Positions 10,677 to 21,029 of a DNA stretch of 64,000 nucleotides are shown here, one piece after another (within the stretch, counting starts at the first letter, position 1; each line of letters begins with the position of its first letter). The notes beneath the pieces were generated by a model. The model was not told the DNA's origin and did not search any database. It saw only the letters and a program-made list of their open reading frames with translations. The position numbers and the translations under genes were made by a program. Source of the stretch: Rhynchopus euleeides (Eukaryota; Euglenozoa; Diplonemea; Diplonemida; Diplonemidae); assembly GCA_963210315.1 (NCBI GenBank), contig OY723255.1, forward strand, positions 2,232,001 through 2,296,000, in the 5' to 3' direction.

Positions 10677-13600
10677 TATTCAGATCTTAATAAGAGAGGA
10701 ATTTTTTTCGCCAAATCTACCTCCTCCTCCTCTTAGATTAAGACCTTAGTCCATAAACGGCCCAAAAAAGCCCAACATCTGAATCCCCTTAATTAAGGTC
10801 TTAAACCTCTTAGTGTAACCTCTTTAAGGTCTTACACTCAGAGGTTAAGACCTTAGTTCGATCTTCAGCAATATTACGTTGACAGCGGGTGAACCCAGCA
10901 GGTTCCTGCACACACCCGCCCCCCGCGCCCCCACCACACGCACGTTCGTGCCCCCCCCCCCCCCCACCACACACTCAGTTGACTCCAACACTCACATCCC
11001 CCACGAGGACTCTTATTTGCGTGGCAGCAAGTGGCAACATAGTGTGAGAGAAATGCCACACTGCAAAAGTACGCTTGAGTCACAGAGCGGCAGCAGAATA
11101 CAGGTTGGAGTTTTGCCGCTCAGCGGATCATCTCACGCGGTGTACGCGTGTGCATTGATGGCAGAGACTGCCTCTTCGAAAGAAGCCAGCACATTCTTCG
11201 GGATGGTGGTGGGCTGGAGAATGTCGTCCTCCCACTCGACGACTTTCGGCCCAGTCGCAGCAGGATAGCCCTTCCGCAGGGTCCGGTCGAACTGGTTGGG
11301 TAGGTCCTGGTTGCAGGCATGGAAGAGGATTCGGGCCCGAGTTGATGCGTGCGCTGCCATGCGGGACGGGGGGAGCACACGGCGCGCGATAGAAAACACG
11401 CTGTCACACCCCAGAGTCGATGCAGTCACCGCCAGCAGATCAAGGCACAGAGTACGCAGCGCGCACTCCCCGTAGTTCAGCCAGAAGGAGTCCACATCGC
11501 CCTTCATGCCCTCCTTCTTGGAGTGATCCACATACTCTACCCACGCCGCCTCCTCGACTTCACGGAACGCCGGAATCCAGGCAGTGATATCCTGGAAGGA
11601 CATCAGGTTGTCAGTGTTCCCCATGATCTTGACAGCACGTGGGTTCACGTGTCTCATCGCCTTCCAGTAGTAGTACGACCCCTCCGACTTGTTCCCCCAC
11701 CACCGCACCTTCAGCTCCTCTGAGAGGACAGCTGCGACTGGGGACTTGGCATCCAGCAGGTCTTCCAGGGACTTCTTTTCCCGCTCGAGAAATTCTTTCT
11801 CTTTTTCCGTCTTGGCGTACGCGATGTTGTCAAGGTCCTGAATCTTCCCCTCCATGTCACCCCAAACAGAGTGGCTGTGCGACTTCTTCGAGGGGGTGGT
11901 GTAGGAAGCCAGCAGCTCCATGATCGGCGAATTTGCCCGCTCCATCTCCAGCAACTCCTTCTCCAGCCGTGTGACCCCCAGATCCTTGAGCAGCTGGCCC
12001 AGCTTCCCCATGCTGGGTGTCGTACTGCCCTGTTGGAGCTCGGTGCTCACGAACACGAACAGCGCCTTCATGCGCTGGCGCACGTGGGTGTACACTTCGA
12101 TGCGAGACGAGTACCGAGTATCACCTGGGAGGGGGCACTTCACAGCCGGCACCTTCTCCTTTGTGTTGTTCTTTTTTGCAGCGTCGAGAACAGCATGCGC
12201 TGCTGGAAGGATATCCTTGAGGGTGGTAGCGGTGGAGACTGCCTCGTTCGGCTGGCGGAGGGCTGCACGGATCTTCCCGGCGCACGATTCGAAGAGATCG
12301 GCTTCCTCCTGCGGCGTGCAGTCCTCCCTGAGTTCTTCGACTTCCCCGAGGATGGTCTCCAGCGATGACACAGCAACTCCGGAGAGACACTCCATCTGCA
12401 CTTCGACCCACCGTCTGTGCCGATACTTGTTCTCATCCCCGCCCAGCAAGTTGTTGAGTAGGCGGGACACCTCGAAGGCGGCACACCCCGGGAACTTCTT
12501 CTCCAGGTTGGCCAGCATCCAGGTCTCGCAGACGTCGCCACAGTTGTTCACCAAGTGTGGGACGCACGACACGAAGGGGACACCGAATGCTTCGGCGAGT
12601 TCACGGCTTGCAGCTGCGTTGGACCCGCCCTTGTCGGATCTGATGAGGAAGGGGGGGGGCAAGCTGAGGCGCGTCAGCTCGCGCTTGATGTCCTGCGACA
12701 GCTCGACCCCGGTCTGGCTCCCCCTCCGCTCCTCCGGACGTATGAAGATCAGCGATGCGGCGAATCCTACAGCGCTGAGGATGATGGCCGTCGCCTTCGT
12801 GTCGCCAATCCCACTGTTGTCATGCGACATGCAGTACCTCCCCCCCTTCAGCTTGGCCGTGATGACCTTCTCGCTGTCCTTCGTCAGCTCGTCGCCCAGC
12901 TTCTTCACCAGCGGAGCAACCTTCGGGGGGTCCTTGGGGATGCGTGTGCCTGCGAGGCAGGAGAGTACACCCTGCATCGCGCCCGCTGTGATCCCCGTGT
13001 AGAGCACCCCTTTCGCGATTTTGTCATGCAGAGCGGTTTCACTCGCTTCAAATGCAGTCACAATTGTGACCTGCCCCTCTTCCCCCTTCTTCTGCCTTGA
13101 TTTCTTCCCCACGTGCTTGCTGCCGGTGAAGTGGTCCCCCAGGTCGCCTGCCTGGACATGGGGCATCCACAACACCTCGCAGATATCGCAGGAGGGGACC
13201 TCCTGAGCCGCTGCGTAAACGCTCGTCAGCTGCTTGGAATTCCTGTAGTGTGATTTGATGTCGCCGACCTTCACGCAGACACAGTCGGTGTGCTTCTTCA
13301 TCTCCCTGCGGAGAGCATCGCCCAGTACCTTCCTCTGGGAGGGGGCAGGTGGGGGGTCAGCAGGGGGTGCGGCCGGCGCGTCGTCACCAACGTCCTCCGC
13401 CGGGGGATCTGCCAGGGCCCCCAGGTCCTGCGCGAGCTGCCTCCTGGCAGCAGTCTTCGCCCCCGCCTTCTTGCCCCGCTTCTTTTTGGGCTTTTCCTCC
13501 TCCTCCGTGCCTCTTTCGCCAGCCAGGATGCGGGCCTTGGCAATGGCTGTGGCCAGCTGGGGCTTCGTGCCGGCCGCCTCCACCCCCTCCGCCTTCGCCA

Positions 13601-14004
13601 GGTCCACCAGAAACGACTTCGCCTTTTTCTGCAGCAACAGGGCTGCAGCATCTACGGCAACAGTTTGTGCCTGTGACAGCTCCGCAGTAATAGAATCCTC
13701 ATCGGAGTCAGCCGCTCTCTTTGCCATATTGCGGCTGCTTGTGTGTGCCAGGTGTGGAAGTGAGGAACGCGCATACATACAAGCATGCAAAAAAGCGAAT
13801 GTTATTTGGACCGTGCAGGCTTTTGCAGGATTGGGGGTGGGATGAGAGATTCCTGGGCTGATACCATCCTAGTCCGTCGAGCCGAGGTCAGTTTCTGAGC
13901 AAAGATGTTCTGTAACCCCTTCCCAATAGGGAAACCCCTGCAGAAAAACTAAGGTCTTAGAATTAAGAGGTTAAAACGCGGAATCTCTTAATAAGGTCTG
14001 AATA
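10677..14004 (-). mobile_element. hAT-superfamily DNA transposon
   Basis: The left end TATTCAGATCTTAATAAGAG mirrors the right end CTCTTAATAAGGTCTGAATA with two mismatches. Both subterminal regions are filled with TAAGACCTTA/TAAGGTCTTA repeats (10730-10860 and 13950-13995), a typical hAT binding-site layout. The single transposase gene lies between on the minus strand. The left flank is lost in the gap, so the 8-bp duplication expected of hAT elements cannot be tested. Confidence 0.85.
11133..13727 (-). CDS. hAT-like transposase
   Basis: A single open frame of 864 codons from the ATG at 13727 (an in-frame ATG 21 codons upstream also exists). The chosen start begins MAKRAADSDED, a usual acidic/basic lead-in. 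Residues about 17-47 resemble a SAP DNA-binding helix pair. A basic KKKRGKK stretch follows. A BED-type zinc finger (CDICEV, then HFTGSKH) comes near residues 180-210. The RNase H-like core shows MSHDNSGIGDTKA and IRSDKGGSNAAASREL, two candidate catalytic Asp positions, followed by VPHLVNNCGD. The C-terminal dimerisation block reads CLDLLAVTASTLGCDSVFSI with RVLPPSRM, as in hAT enzymes. There are no stops or frameshifts, and the inverted repeats match, so the element could be recent. Confidence 0.85.
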   Translation of the reverse strand: MAKRAADSDEDSITAELSQAQTVAVDAAALLLQKKAKSFLVDLAKAEGVEAAGTKPQLATAIAKARILAGERGTEEEEKPKKKRGKKAGAKTAARRQLAQDLGALADPPAEDVGDDAPAAPPADPPPAPSQRKVLGDALRREMKKHTDCVCVKVGDIKSHYRNSKQLTSVYAAAQEVPSCDICEVLWMPHVQAGDLGDHFTGSKHVGKKSRQKKGEEGQVTIVTAFEASETALHDKIAKGVLYTGITAGAMQGVLSCLAGTRIPKDPPKVAPLVKKLGDELTKDSEKVITAKLKGGRYCMSHDNSGIGDTKATAIILSAVGFAASLIFIRPEERRGSQTGVELSQDIKRELTRLSLPPPFLIRSDKGGSNAAASRELAEAFGVPFVSCVPHLVNNCGDVCETWMLANLEKKFPGCAAFEVSRLLNNLLGGDENKYRHRRWVEVQMECLSGVAVSSLETILGEVEELREDCTPQEEADLFESCAGKIRAALRQPNEAVSTATTLKDILPAAHAVLDAAKKNNTKEKVPAVKCPLPGDTRYSSRIEVYTHVRQRMKALFVFVSTELQQGSTTPSMGKLGQLLKDLGVTRLEKELLEMERANSPIMELLASYTTPSKKSHSHSVWGDMEGKIQDLDNIAYAKTEKEKEFLEREKKSLEDLLDAKSPVAAVLSEELKVRWWGNKSEGSYYYWKAMRHVNPRAVKIMGNTDNLMSFQDITAWIPAFREVEEAAWVEYVDHSKKEGMKGDVDSFWLNYGECALRTLCLDLLAVTASTLGCDSVFSIARRVLPPSRMAAHASTRARILFHACNQDLPNQFDRTLRKGYPAATGPKVVEWEDDILQPTTIPKNVLASFEEAVSAINAHAYTA

Positions 14005-14782
14005 TATCCATGATCTGAGGCCACTGCGACCATTCCCAGGCCTCGGAAATGAGATTTTTGGCCCTCAAATGGGGTACCGGTCCCCACGAAATTCCGAAAA
14101 AAATCATGAAAATCGAAAGGTTCCACGCACCAAATTCTGCCCAAAAATCGTCAAAAATGGACATGTCATATGCAGCAATGGGGCACCAATCACACCCCAA
14201 ATTTTGCTCAATGATTCCACGGCAAGCCAGATTTTCTGATCAATTAGTTTGTTTGAGCATGTTCCTGGCCCTTGTTTGGAAAGTAGATGACCCCTGGCTG
14301 GAGAGGACGGTTGTGCTTGACCGGACGGAGAGAGAACCTTCTCCATAACCACCTCCACTCCACAATGCCACAAGTGGCAGGAAGGCCGGGTGTTACAGGC
14401 CTCAACCAGGGTTCCAAGGCTCTCCACTTCCTGGCTGCGTCAGGGATCACCGGGTACAGCGAGCAGGATTCCCTGTCCTGACACCCCAGCATGTGCCACC
14501 GGAAGAACCCGAAACAGCAGCCCCCCCCTCATGGGGGTTGCAAGAGGCACGGAAATCGTTCAAATCGGACCAAGTCCGAAAATCCGGCACTTTCTTGGGT
14601 ACAAATTGCGGTCCGAAATTTTCCGATTTTTTGAAAAAAGGCTAATTCTGTAAGGGGGACCTTTTCGAATTTTTTTTTCGGGCACTTTTTCCACAAGGAA
14701 ATGTCCGCCCTGTCCGCTACTGTCCACTACCGATTTCAAGGATCCTCCCTTGCATTTTCAAAAAACATAAAATTTGCCCATA
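14005..14782. other. Repeat-derived intergenic sequence
   Basis: 14020-14090 is an inverted, diverged copy of the sequence at 20240-20300 and 21860-21930 (ATTTCCGAGGC, then GGAATGGTCGCAGTGG). The rest has AT-richer strings such as TTTTTTGAAAAAAGGC and no recognisable gene. Confidence 0.55.
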
Positions 14783-14814
14783 TTTGAACATAAGATGTAC
14801 ATCTTATGTTCAAA
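14783..14814. repeat. 32-bp perfect palindrome
   Basis: Arms TTTGAACATAAGATGT and ACATCTTATGTTCAAA meet at a central TA. A close relative of this palindrome, split at its TA, flanks the element at 14885-15247. Confidence 0.95.
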
Positions 14815-14884
14815 TTTCGCTTTTTTATGGCATTTTCCAGTGCCTAGTGGACGCTGTAAACAGAAAAGTCGAATATAAGATGTA

Positions 14885-15247
14885 CCTGGGACCCCCCGTG
14901 TATAAGTCCCCCCCCTTACCCCCGTGTTTAAGTCCCCCCGTGGGGGTCTGGCAGGGGGGGGACTTAAACACAGGGGGACCTAAACACGGGGGTGGGCTGG
15001 TCTGGAGGGTCATCAGGTGGCCCCTAGGCCCTCCAGGTGCTGTCTGAGTCGAAAAGTGGGGTGCCAAAAGTCCATCCGGACCGGAATTACCCCCCTACGA
15101 CAGCAGAGGAAGAGGTCTTCTTGGTCTCCACTGTGCCACCCCCGTGTTTAAGCCCCCCCTGTGTTTAGGTCCGCCCCCCCCGTGTTTAAGTCCCCCCCGG
15201 CCGAAAATCGCCTCCAGGGGGGGGACTTAAACACGGGGGGTCCCAGG
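14885..15247 (+). mobile_element. TA-inserting inverted-repeat element, copy 1
   Basis: The ends CCTGGGACCCCCCGTGT and its complement are perfect, and TA flanks both sides. Internally it is full of CCCCGTGTTTAAGTCCCC units in both orientations. It lies at the centre of a palindrome (arms at 14868-14884 and 15248-15264). The 2-bp TA duplication resembles Tc1/mariner-derived elements. It has no coding capacity. Confidence 0.85.
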
Positions 15248-15275
15248 TACATCTTATATTCGACCCCCCCCAGTA

Positions 15276-15462
15276 AGCACACTCGTGTGAGCGGAAAGCG
15301 CCCCACCACAGCTGCAACCCAACGTGCTCTATACACTAACCCCACCCTTCATCAGGCTCAGGGTGTGATCAGTTCAGGGTTTTGTGTGTAGAAGCGTCAA
15401 CGCAACAAACAAAAGGAAATTCATCAGAGCGGTTGTAGCTGTGAAGTGATAGGGCGCTTTCC
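15276..15462 (+). mobile_element. Family B short element
   Basis: The terminal repeat GGAAAGCGCCCCACCACAGC is mirrored by GCTGTGAAGTGATAGGGCGC plus TTTCC. The interior has CCCTTCATCAGGCTCAGGG and the exact 13-base core at 15391-15403. Other copies are 20335-20522 (inverted) and the split copy 37961-38094 plus 41572-41623. A fragment of the right end repeats at 15500-15530. Confidence 0.85.
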
Positions 15463-15770
15463 AGGTCCAAAAAAACGCAAAGAAAAACTCCTCCGCACTT
15501 TTCATCAGAGCGGTTGTAGCTATGAAGATGAGACTCGCCGAAGACGACACTCTCTGTCGACTTCCCACAAACTAACCCGGAAGTGACCAGAGAGACAACG
15601 TAAGCGTGAAGGAATTGAAAACGCAAAGCGTTTGGGCACGAGATTATCCCTGCGCTTCATTCTTCGACATCACGACCCCCGCTTGGAGAAGCGTATCCAG
15701 TGATGTAGCTTGCAGTGCGCAACTCTGGTTCCAAACACACAACCACACACACAGGGCGCGAAGGCACACA

Positions 15771-17558
15771 ATGGGAACATGCAGGGCATGGTACGAAGGG
15801 GTCATCTCGAAGAAGGGCACCGTCTCTGGGGTAGAGCGTGCCCACCGCTCCACGCTCTTCTGGTGCTCGATCCTACTCTTAGGGGCCTGCTGCGGTTCAG
15901 CACTTCTAGTTCGGACTTCTCTGACGGTCACTACACTCATCCTCCTCATCGGGATGACGACTGTGTGCCTGTCTGTGCTGGTGCCGCTGATCTGCATGAA
16001 GGATGTGTCCAAGCCCACCCTCTTCGTCTTCATCTTCTGGCTCTGCATGTCAATTGCGGGGGCCGATTTGAACGCGCGCATCCGGCTCGATGACAGCCTG
16101 TGGGCAGGGTTTGTGCTGGTCACCGACCTGGTGCTGATCCTCCGTCTGGGGAACCGAGCGGCGCTGTGCATCGTGGGAGGCGGTGTGCTGTGGTTCTCCC
16201 TCACCATGATGGAGGCCTCCTTCCGTTTCGGCCTCTTCGACCTTCCCGGCCTGGTGGGCCAGGATGCACGGATGGAACGCCACCGTGAGCTCTGTGACTG
16301 CACGGCTCCTCCCTGTCCAGAGGAGATATTCCGATCGCTTTGGAACATTGTCGTCTCTGTGTGGATCCTCCTCACAGACTTTGCAGTGACGCGTGGGTTC
16401 GCACGGCAGGTGGAGGAGGAACAGGCGTCCATGAAGCGCACCATCGACGCTGTCGGGATGATTGCGGAGCTGCTGGCAGGCTACGACGTGGACATGGTTG
16501 ACTGCATCCTGCGCGACGCAAAGGACGACATGCCACCCGCAATGCATGCAGTGCTGCTGCGCCTCGGAGACAACCTGCGGATGTACCGCCCCTACCTGCC
16601 GCGGTCCTGCCTCCCGCACAGCAATGACGACAACAGTGACAACGTTTCAGTGTCCACCCCTTCGTCACGCATGACCGCAGAGGCAGTGCCCACACCGAGG
16701 GCAGTCACCTCACCATGCATTCCACAGAGTGTGCTCAGCAGTCTGAAGAAGGGGCGTGCGTCCATGCTTGTGGTCAACATCTGCCGCACCCTGCACTGTT
16801 TGATCAACGAACCCCACCTCTTCGGGACCACCTTCTCTGAAGCGCTGGAAGCAGCCCTCTGCATCGTGCACAGGAACCGCGGGCTTGTGGACCAGTTCGT
16901 CGGGGACCGGATCCTGGCAGGGTTCAACACGTGGCACCACTGTGCCACCCACTCCGTCGCAGCCGCCACCTCTGCACGCGACCTGGCCTCCGCGTTGGGT
17001 GCTTTCGACGGCAGCGCCGAGGTGGCACCCGGGGTGAGCATCGGTGCGGCCTCGGCAGCGGTGCTGCACGGCGACATGGGGTGCACAGAGATGCGGCACT
17101 TCACGCTGCTGGGGGTGCTGCCGCTCGTCGCAACTGCGATGGAGCGTGCGGCACGTGCCTTCCAGGTCCCGGTGGTGTGCAACTCCCAGATGCAGCGCGA
17201 CGCAGAGCAGATGGTTGCGCTGCGGCTGCTGCCGCGCCACGTGCGCATTGTGAAGGTATCCGCTGTGTGTGGCGACGTGCTGACAGACGTTTCCTGCGAT
17301 GCAAATCAGACCATTCACAAGGTGTACGAAGCAACAGCTCCAGACGAGGCTGTGAAGGCGAAGAACCCGCCAGAGGAGTGGCTGTACGAGCTGGACCGGT
17401 GGCTTGGGGAGGTGCAGCGTTACAACGATTCTGTTGATGCGTATCTGCGAGGCGATGCCGTGGAGACGGCCCTGCGCCATGCAGGCAAGGATGCAGCCGC
17501 TGTGGATGCGCGCATCCACAGGCTGGGCAGCAACACACCACTGGTGGTGCACCTGTAG
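15771..17558 (+). CDS. Six-helix membrane protein with degenerate class III nucleotide-cyclase domain, copy A
   Basis: 595 residues from the ATG at 15771. A frame upstream is open to 15606, but homology with copy B begins at this Met. About six hydrophobic segments occupy residues 25-210, followed by a coiled linker (RQVEEEQASMKRTID) and a polar spacer. A class III cyclase homology domain begins near residue 328 (GRASMLVVNICRTLHCL). The second metal Asp is kept in FVGDRILAGF (D379), but the first metal position is Asn (N336). The usual Asn-x3-Arg transition-state pair is absent from the helix LPLVATAMERAARAF. Active cyclases make cAMP or cGMP; this one is likely inactive or reduced, perhaps a regulator or sensor. 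The C-terminal half is almost identical to copy B, while the first two helices and a loop near residues 505-530 differ. Confidence 0.75.
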   Translation: MGTCRAWYEGVISKKGTVSGVERAHRSTLFWCSILLLGACCGSALLVRTSLTVTTLILLIGMTTVCLSVLVPLICMKDVSKPTLFVFIFWLCMSIAGADLNARIRLDDSLWAGFVLVTDLVLILRLGNRAALCIVGGGVLWFSLTMMEASFRFGLFDLPGLVGQDARMERHRELCDCTAPPCPEEIFRSLWNIVVSVWILLTDFAVTRGFARQVEEEQASMKRTIDAVGMIAELLAGYDVDMVDCILRDAKDDMPPAMHAVLLRLGDNLRMYRPYLPRSCLPHSNDDNSDNVSVSTPSSRMTAEAVPTPRAVTSPCIPQSVLSSLKKGRASMLVVNICRTLHCLINEPHLFGTTFSEALEAALCIVHRNRGLVDQFVGDRILAGFNTWHHCATHSVAAATSARDLASALGAFDGSAEVAPGVSIGAASAAVLHGDMGCTEMRHFTLLGVLPLVATAMERAARAFQVPVVCNSQMQRDAEQMVALRLLPRHVRIVKVSAVCGDVLTDVSCDANQTIHKVYEATAPDEAVKAKNPPEEWLYELDRWLGEVQRYNDSVDAYLRGDAVETALRHAGKDAAAVDARIHRLGSNTPLVVHL

Positions 17559-17559
17559 T

Positions 17560-17950
17560 GCTGCCGTGTATGTATTACACAGGAGGAAATGCACCACAGG
17601 TGGCACTGACGGCCCGCTACAATGGTGACGCCCGCCTCGCGCTCGACGTGGACAACCTCCCCACCGTGCTCTCCCTAAATCAAGCGCTCCGCGTCCCTGA
17701 CTCCGGGGCCTCAGGGCCTGGGTGGATGCGGTCAACAAACCAGTTCTGTTTCTTTTCTTCTGTGTGGGGATTGTTGCACCGTTCAGGAAGTTTTTTGTGT
17801 GAAACGCACCGTGCTCACGGAAGGCGTTCAGAACTAAAAAGGTTGCAGTGGGAGCAATGTTTTGTTCGCCTACACTCCACGCCCTAACGTGACAGGTGAC
17901 CAGAAGGTTGCACAAACAAAACAAAAGAAACCCGCAACCCTTTTTTTTGA
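17560..17950. repeat. 3' flank of copy A with a dispersed repeat
   Basis: 17675-17745 carries TGCGGTCAACAAAC, a variant of the core region seen at 27201. 17800-17945 is an inverted match of 43690-43850 (shared TTCTGGTGACCTGTCACGTT and flanks). No gene. Confidence 0.6.
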
Positions 17951-18095
17951 GCACATTTATGATGCGTAAAAGTGTAGGAGTGCTTCCGACGATCCTGTTC
18001 CTTTTCTGTGTGTCTAGCTATCTCGTGTCCACATGTGCTCCACACCCACATCAAATCATCAGGCTCTAGGGTGGTGGAAGCGTCAACGCATCATT
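17951..18095 (+). mobile_element. Family C short element, 3'-truncated
   Basis: It starts with GATGCGTAAAAGTGTAGGAG, continues to CAGGCTCTAGGGTGGTG and reaches the exact core at 18077-18089. It then leaves the family just after CATCA, where a poly-G run and the ACCGGT array begin. Longer copies are at 33254 and 35903. Confidence 0.75.
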
Positions 18096-18151
18096 ACTGG
18101 GGGTGGGGGGGGGGGGGGGCAAATCCACATACACGACGCGCTGGCACGGGC

Positions 18152-18410
18152 TGAACCGGTTCTGGAACCGGTTCCAGAACCGGTTCTGGAACCGGTTCGG
18201 CGGAACCGGTTCACCGGCGAACCGGTTCGGTGGAACCGGTTCCAGAACCGGTTCGGACGAACCGGTTCACCGGTGAACCGGTTCCGCCGAACCGGTTCAC
18301 CGGTAAACCGGTTCCGCCGGTGAACCGGTTCCAGAACCGACATTTGCGAACCGGGCAAAGTGGGTCCCGACCGGTTGGCCGTGTACCGGTCGGTGGACCG
18401 GTATACGGAC
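18152..18410. repeat. ACCGGT palindrome array 1
   Basis: About twenty GAACCGGTTC-type palindromes are spaced 8-14 bp apart, with variants at the right end (GACCGGT, TACCGGT). It borders inverted-duplication arm 2. Confidence 0.9.
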
Positions 18411-18424
18411 CTGACCCGCACTGA

Positions 18425-20105
18425 GTCATCTCAGACCTATGGGTTTCAGTCCCAGTGTCAGATTCAGACCTACTGATCCAGAACCGCACCCTCTCCTTCC
18501 ACACCAATTGTATCCGCTGCTCATGGGTCCGACTGACGACGATAGCAATGACGATGGCTCCATAGCAAAGATGGCTACCACTGTCAAAGCTCATCTGGAA
18601 CAGAAACTGTCCCAGATGGAAGTCTCCTGTATAAATACAGGGTTCGGGTTTCCCACGAGTGTAACGCAGATACGTGCAGGTGTGTCAAGAGAGTGTGCAG
18701 CTCACAGCAGTTCCTCATCCTTGGTTCTGAACCCCACAGTTCTTCGAATCACAGTGACAACAGGGAGGCCAGATCCAAAGATCAGGCTTTCCCAGACGCG
18801 GTTCAACTGGTGACGACCGTTGTTGAGAGACCGGAGCGGAGGTCGACGTCGGCTTATCTCATGCTACGGCAGGGGTGAGGACTCAGCCGCCACCCCGGGT
18901 GGTTTGCAGGTTGAACAGGTTGTGTGGTTCCATTGATCAACATAGGTCGGCCTGTCTGATAAGACTCAGCCACCCTGCGGGTCAATTTATTCTAAAAAGG
19001 CGCCCTTTTGACCAAAAGGCAAAATTTCCTCCCATCATGCTCCCGTACCACAGAGGCCTGCCTCTGTGTATGTGTACGTTTTGCGATGACGGGGTGTGGA
19101 ACCTGGCGTAGACCGAGCTACAACACAGGCGCCGTGGGTCAATTTTTTTTAGAAAAGGCCTTGACCAAAGGCATCCCCCTAACACTTAATTGCTCTGCTT
19201 CAACCTGAACCGACCCTCTAGGCAGCGTGAGGTGGCTACGTCGAGCCACTTCGTGGACAGCTGCAGTACCCTTCCCTTGTGTTCCTCTGTCAGGGGAACA
19301 ACACAATAGCAGCATACGTATTGTTTCATTTCAGTCAGCCAAGGAAAGTCGAGGAGTTCGAGCCGTTGAACAGTAACCAGAGGATGACAAGCAGGTTGAA
19401 TATGCAAGCAGTGATCTCCTGTGTACCCTTGGACCCACATTAAACTCGAACTGAAGCCCTCAGTCGTCCTTGACCAGATTCAGACCCGCTTTTCCAGAAC
19501 CGCACCCCCTCCCTCCACTCCAAGTGTATCCGCTGCTCATGGGCCCACGTGACCACAAAGACTTAATCGTGACTCCATAGCAAAGATGGCTACCACGCTC
19601 AAGACCATCTGTGAACAGACGGTGGTCTCCTGTTTCCAGGGGTATGGAATTACCACGAGTGTAATGCAGGTACGGTAGGTGTGTCAAGAAGGTTTGCAGC
19701 TCACAGCAGGTCGTCATCTTCGTTCTGAACCTTGGTTCTGAAGTCGACAGCTCCTCAAGTCGGAGGCACACAAAGGATGGGTTCCGCAACTGTCCAACTA
19801 TCTACAGACTCACAGCCCAGAAGGTGCAGTCCAGGTTCCACAGAGCAAATTAAATGTTAGCATTTCTGCACAACTACCGTATCGCAAATCGCAGCGGCGG
19901 TAGAAGTGACTGACTCTAAAACGGCGAGGTATCAGTCTTGACGCTGGAAAATTCCGTTCGGAAATACCAAACACATCCAGAAAGTGGAAGGAATGGGCGC
20001 CAAGATGATGCGAACGATTTTTGGGGGGAGGGGGTGGACTGCCCTGTATCGTGATACCCGTGAGGGTAAAAAAATACAGGGCAGGGAGGCACAGGCGCAG
20101 GCACA
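18425..20105 (+). repeat. Arm 2 of the ~1.6-kb inverted duplication
   Basis: It is the reverse-orientation partner of 7085-8668. It lacks the foldback insertion (intact AT at 20048-20049) and has an internal partial duplication: 19480-19740 repeats a diverged version of 18470-18730. The frame at 18439-18813 (124 codons) is also read in arm 1 but has no recognisable domain, so it is left uncalled. Confidence 0.8.
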
Positions 20106-20194
20106 ACAGAGGCAATACATAGGCAGGCACCAATGGGAAAAGCGACCTCTTCTGGGACAGGCTGGGGAGGGGGGTGGGGAGGGCGGCGCTGGGG

Positions 20195-20330
20195 CGGCTG
20201 CATGCGGTACCTGCGGTTCCGGTCCGGATTTTCGTCCGGACCGGTGCCGCATTTGAGGGGCAAGAATCTGATTTCCGAGGCCCGGGAATGGTCGCAGTGG
20301 CTTCAAATGGCCAAAAACGTTCAATTTACC
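20195..20330 (+). repeat. Dispersed repeat, also at 21825-21965
   Basis: It begins GCATGCGGTACCTGCGGTTC, contains the palindrome TCCGGATTTTCGTCCGGA, and ends CAAAAACGTTCAATTTACCC. The second copy is nearly identical and lies in front of ACCGGT array 2. A diverged inverted copy is at 14020-14100. Confidence 0.8.
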
Positions 20331-20334
20331 CCCC

Positions 20335-20522
20335 GGAAAGCGCCCTATCACTTCACAGCTACAACCGCTCTGATGAATTTCCTTTTGTTTGTTGCGTTGA
20401 CGCTTCTACACACAAAACCCTGAACTGATCACACCCTGAGCCTGATGAAGGGTGGGGTTAGTGTATAGAGCACGTTTGGTTGCAGCTGTGGTGGGGCGCT
20501 TTCCGCTCACACGAGTGTGCTT
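20335..20522 (-). mobile_element. Family B short element, inverted copy
   Basis: Complete inverted repeats GGAAAGCGCCCTATCACTTC and GTGGTGGGGCGC plus TTTCC enclose the exact core on the minus strand (20394-20406). It is nearly identical to 15276-15462. Confidence 0.85.
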
Positions 20523-20550
20523 AAAAAAAATTCGAAAGGGTCCCCCTCAG

Positions 20551-20845
20551 GGCTGTTCCTAACTGGGGGGCTTGTTCCCCACTTTCAGGATTCTGAACTT
20601 TTTTTCTAAGAATTTTTGTAAGGGGAAAAAAAGTTTTTTTCTAAGAATTTTGTTAGGGGATTTTTTTCTAAGGTTGTTTCGCAGAGGAAAAAACCTTTTC
20701 TAAGTTTTCCCCAGTCGACAGGGCGCGCACAAGGATGGAAGGGAAGTCTGTCCCACGTACCGTTCGCCTTGCTGGCCAACTGGAGAGCCAGACGTTCACT
20801 ACCGTGGCCTCCGGCGGCTGGGGGGCTCCGCCCCCCAGACCCCCC
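20551..20845 (+). repeat. Dispersed repeat with TTTTTCTAAG motifs, copy 2
   Basis: Near-identical to 9605-9895. It is followed by two hairpin repeats of the GGCGGAGCC type (20808-20852, 20968-21022). Confidence 0.8.
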
Positions 20846-21029
20846 TGTGGCGTACGTCTCGTACTCAAGTCCTTCGAATCCCATCAGGTCGGGGTCCAAC
20901 CACTCCAGTCGCCTCTGAGGACGCAGCCAACTCGCACAGAATCTGTACGCCCACACGAACAGATGTTCGCTACCGTGGCCTCCGGCGGCTGGGGGGCTCC
21001 GCCCCCCAGACCCCCCATGTAGCGTGTGC

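Noticed and set aside
16710..17954. Minus-strand open frames opposite both cyclase-like genes
   Set aside because: They mirror the same codon bias in both copies and have no domain. The plus strand encodes a recognisable protein.
18439..18813. 124-codon ORF conserved in both arms of the inverted duplication
   Set aside because: Both arms are recent copies, so sharing is not evidence of selection. The frame runs into repeats and a third diverged copy at 19480-19740 is broken.
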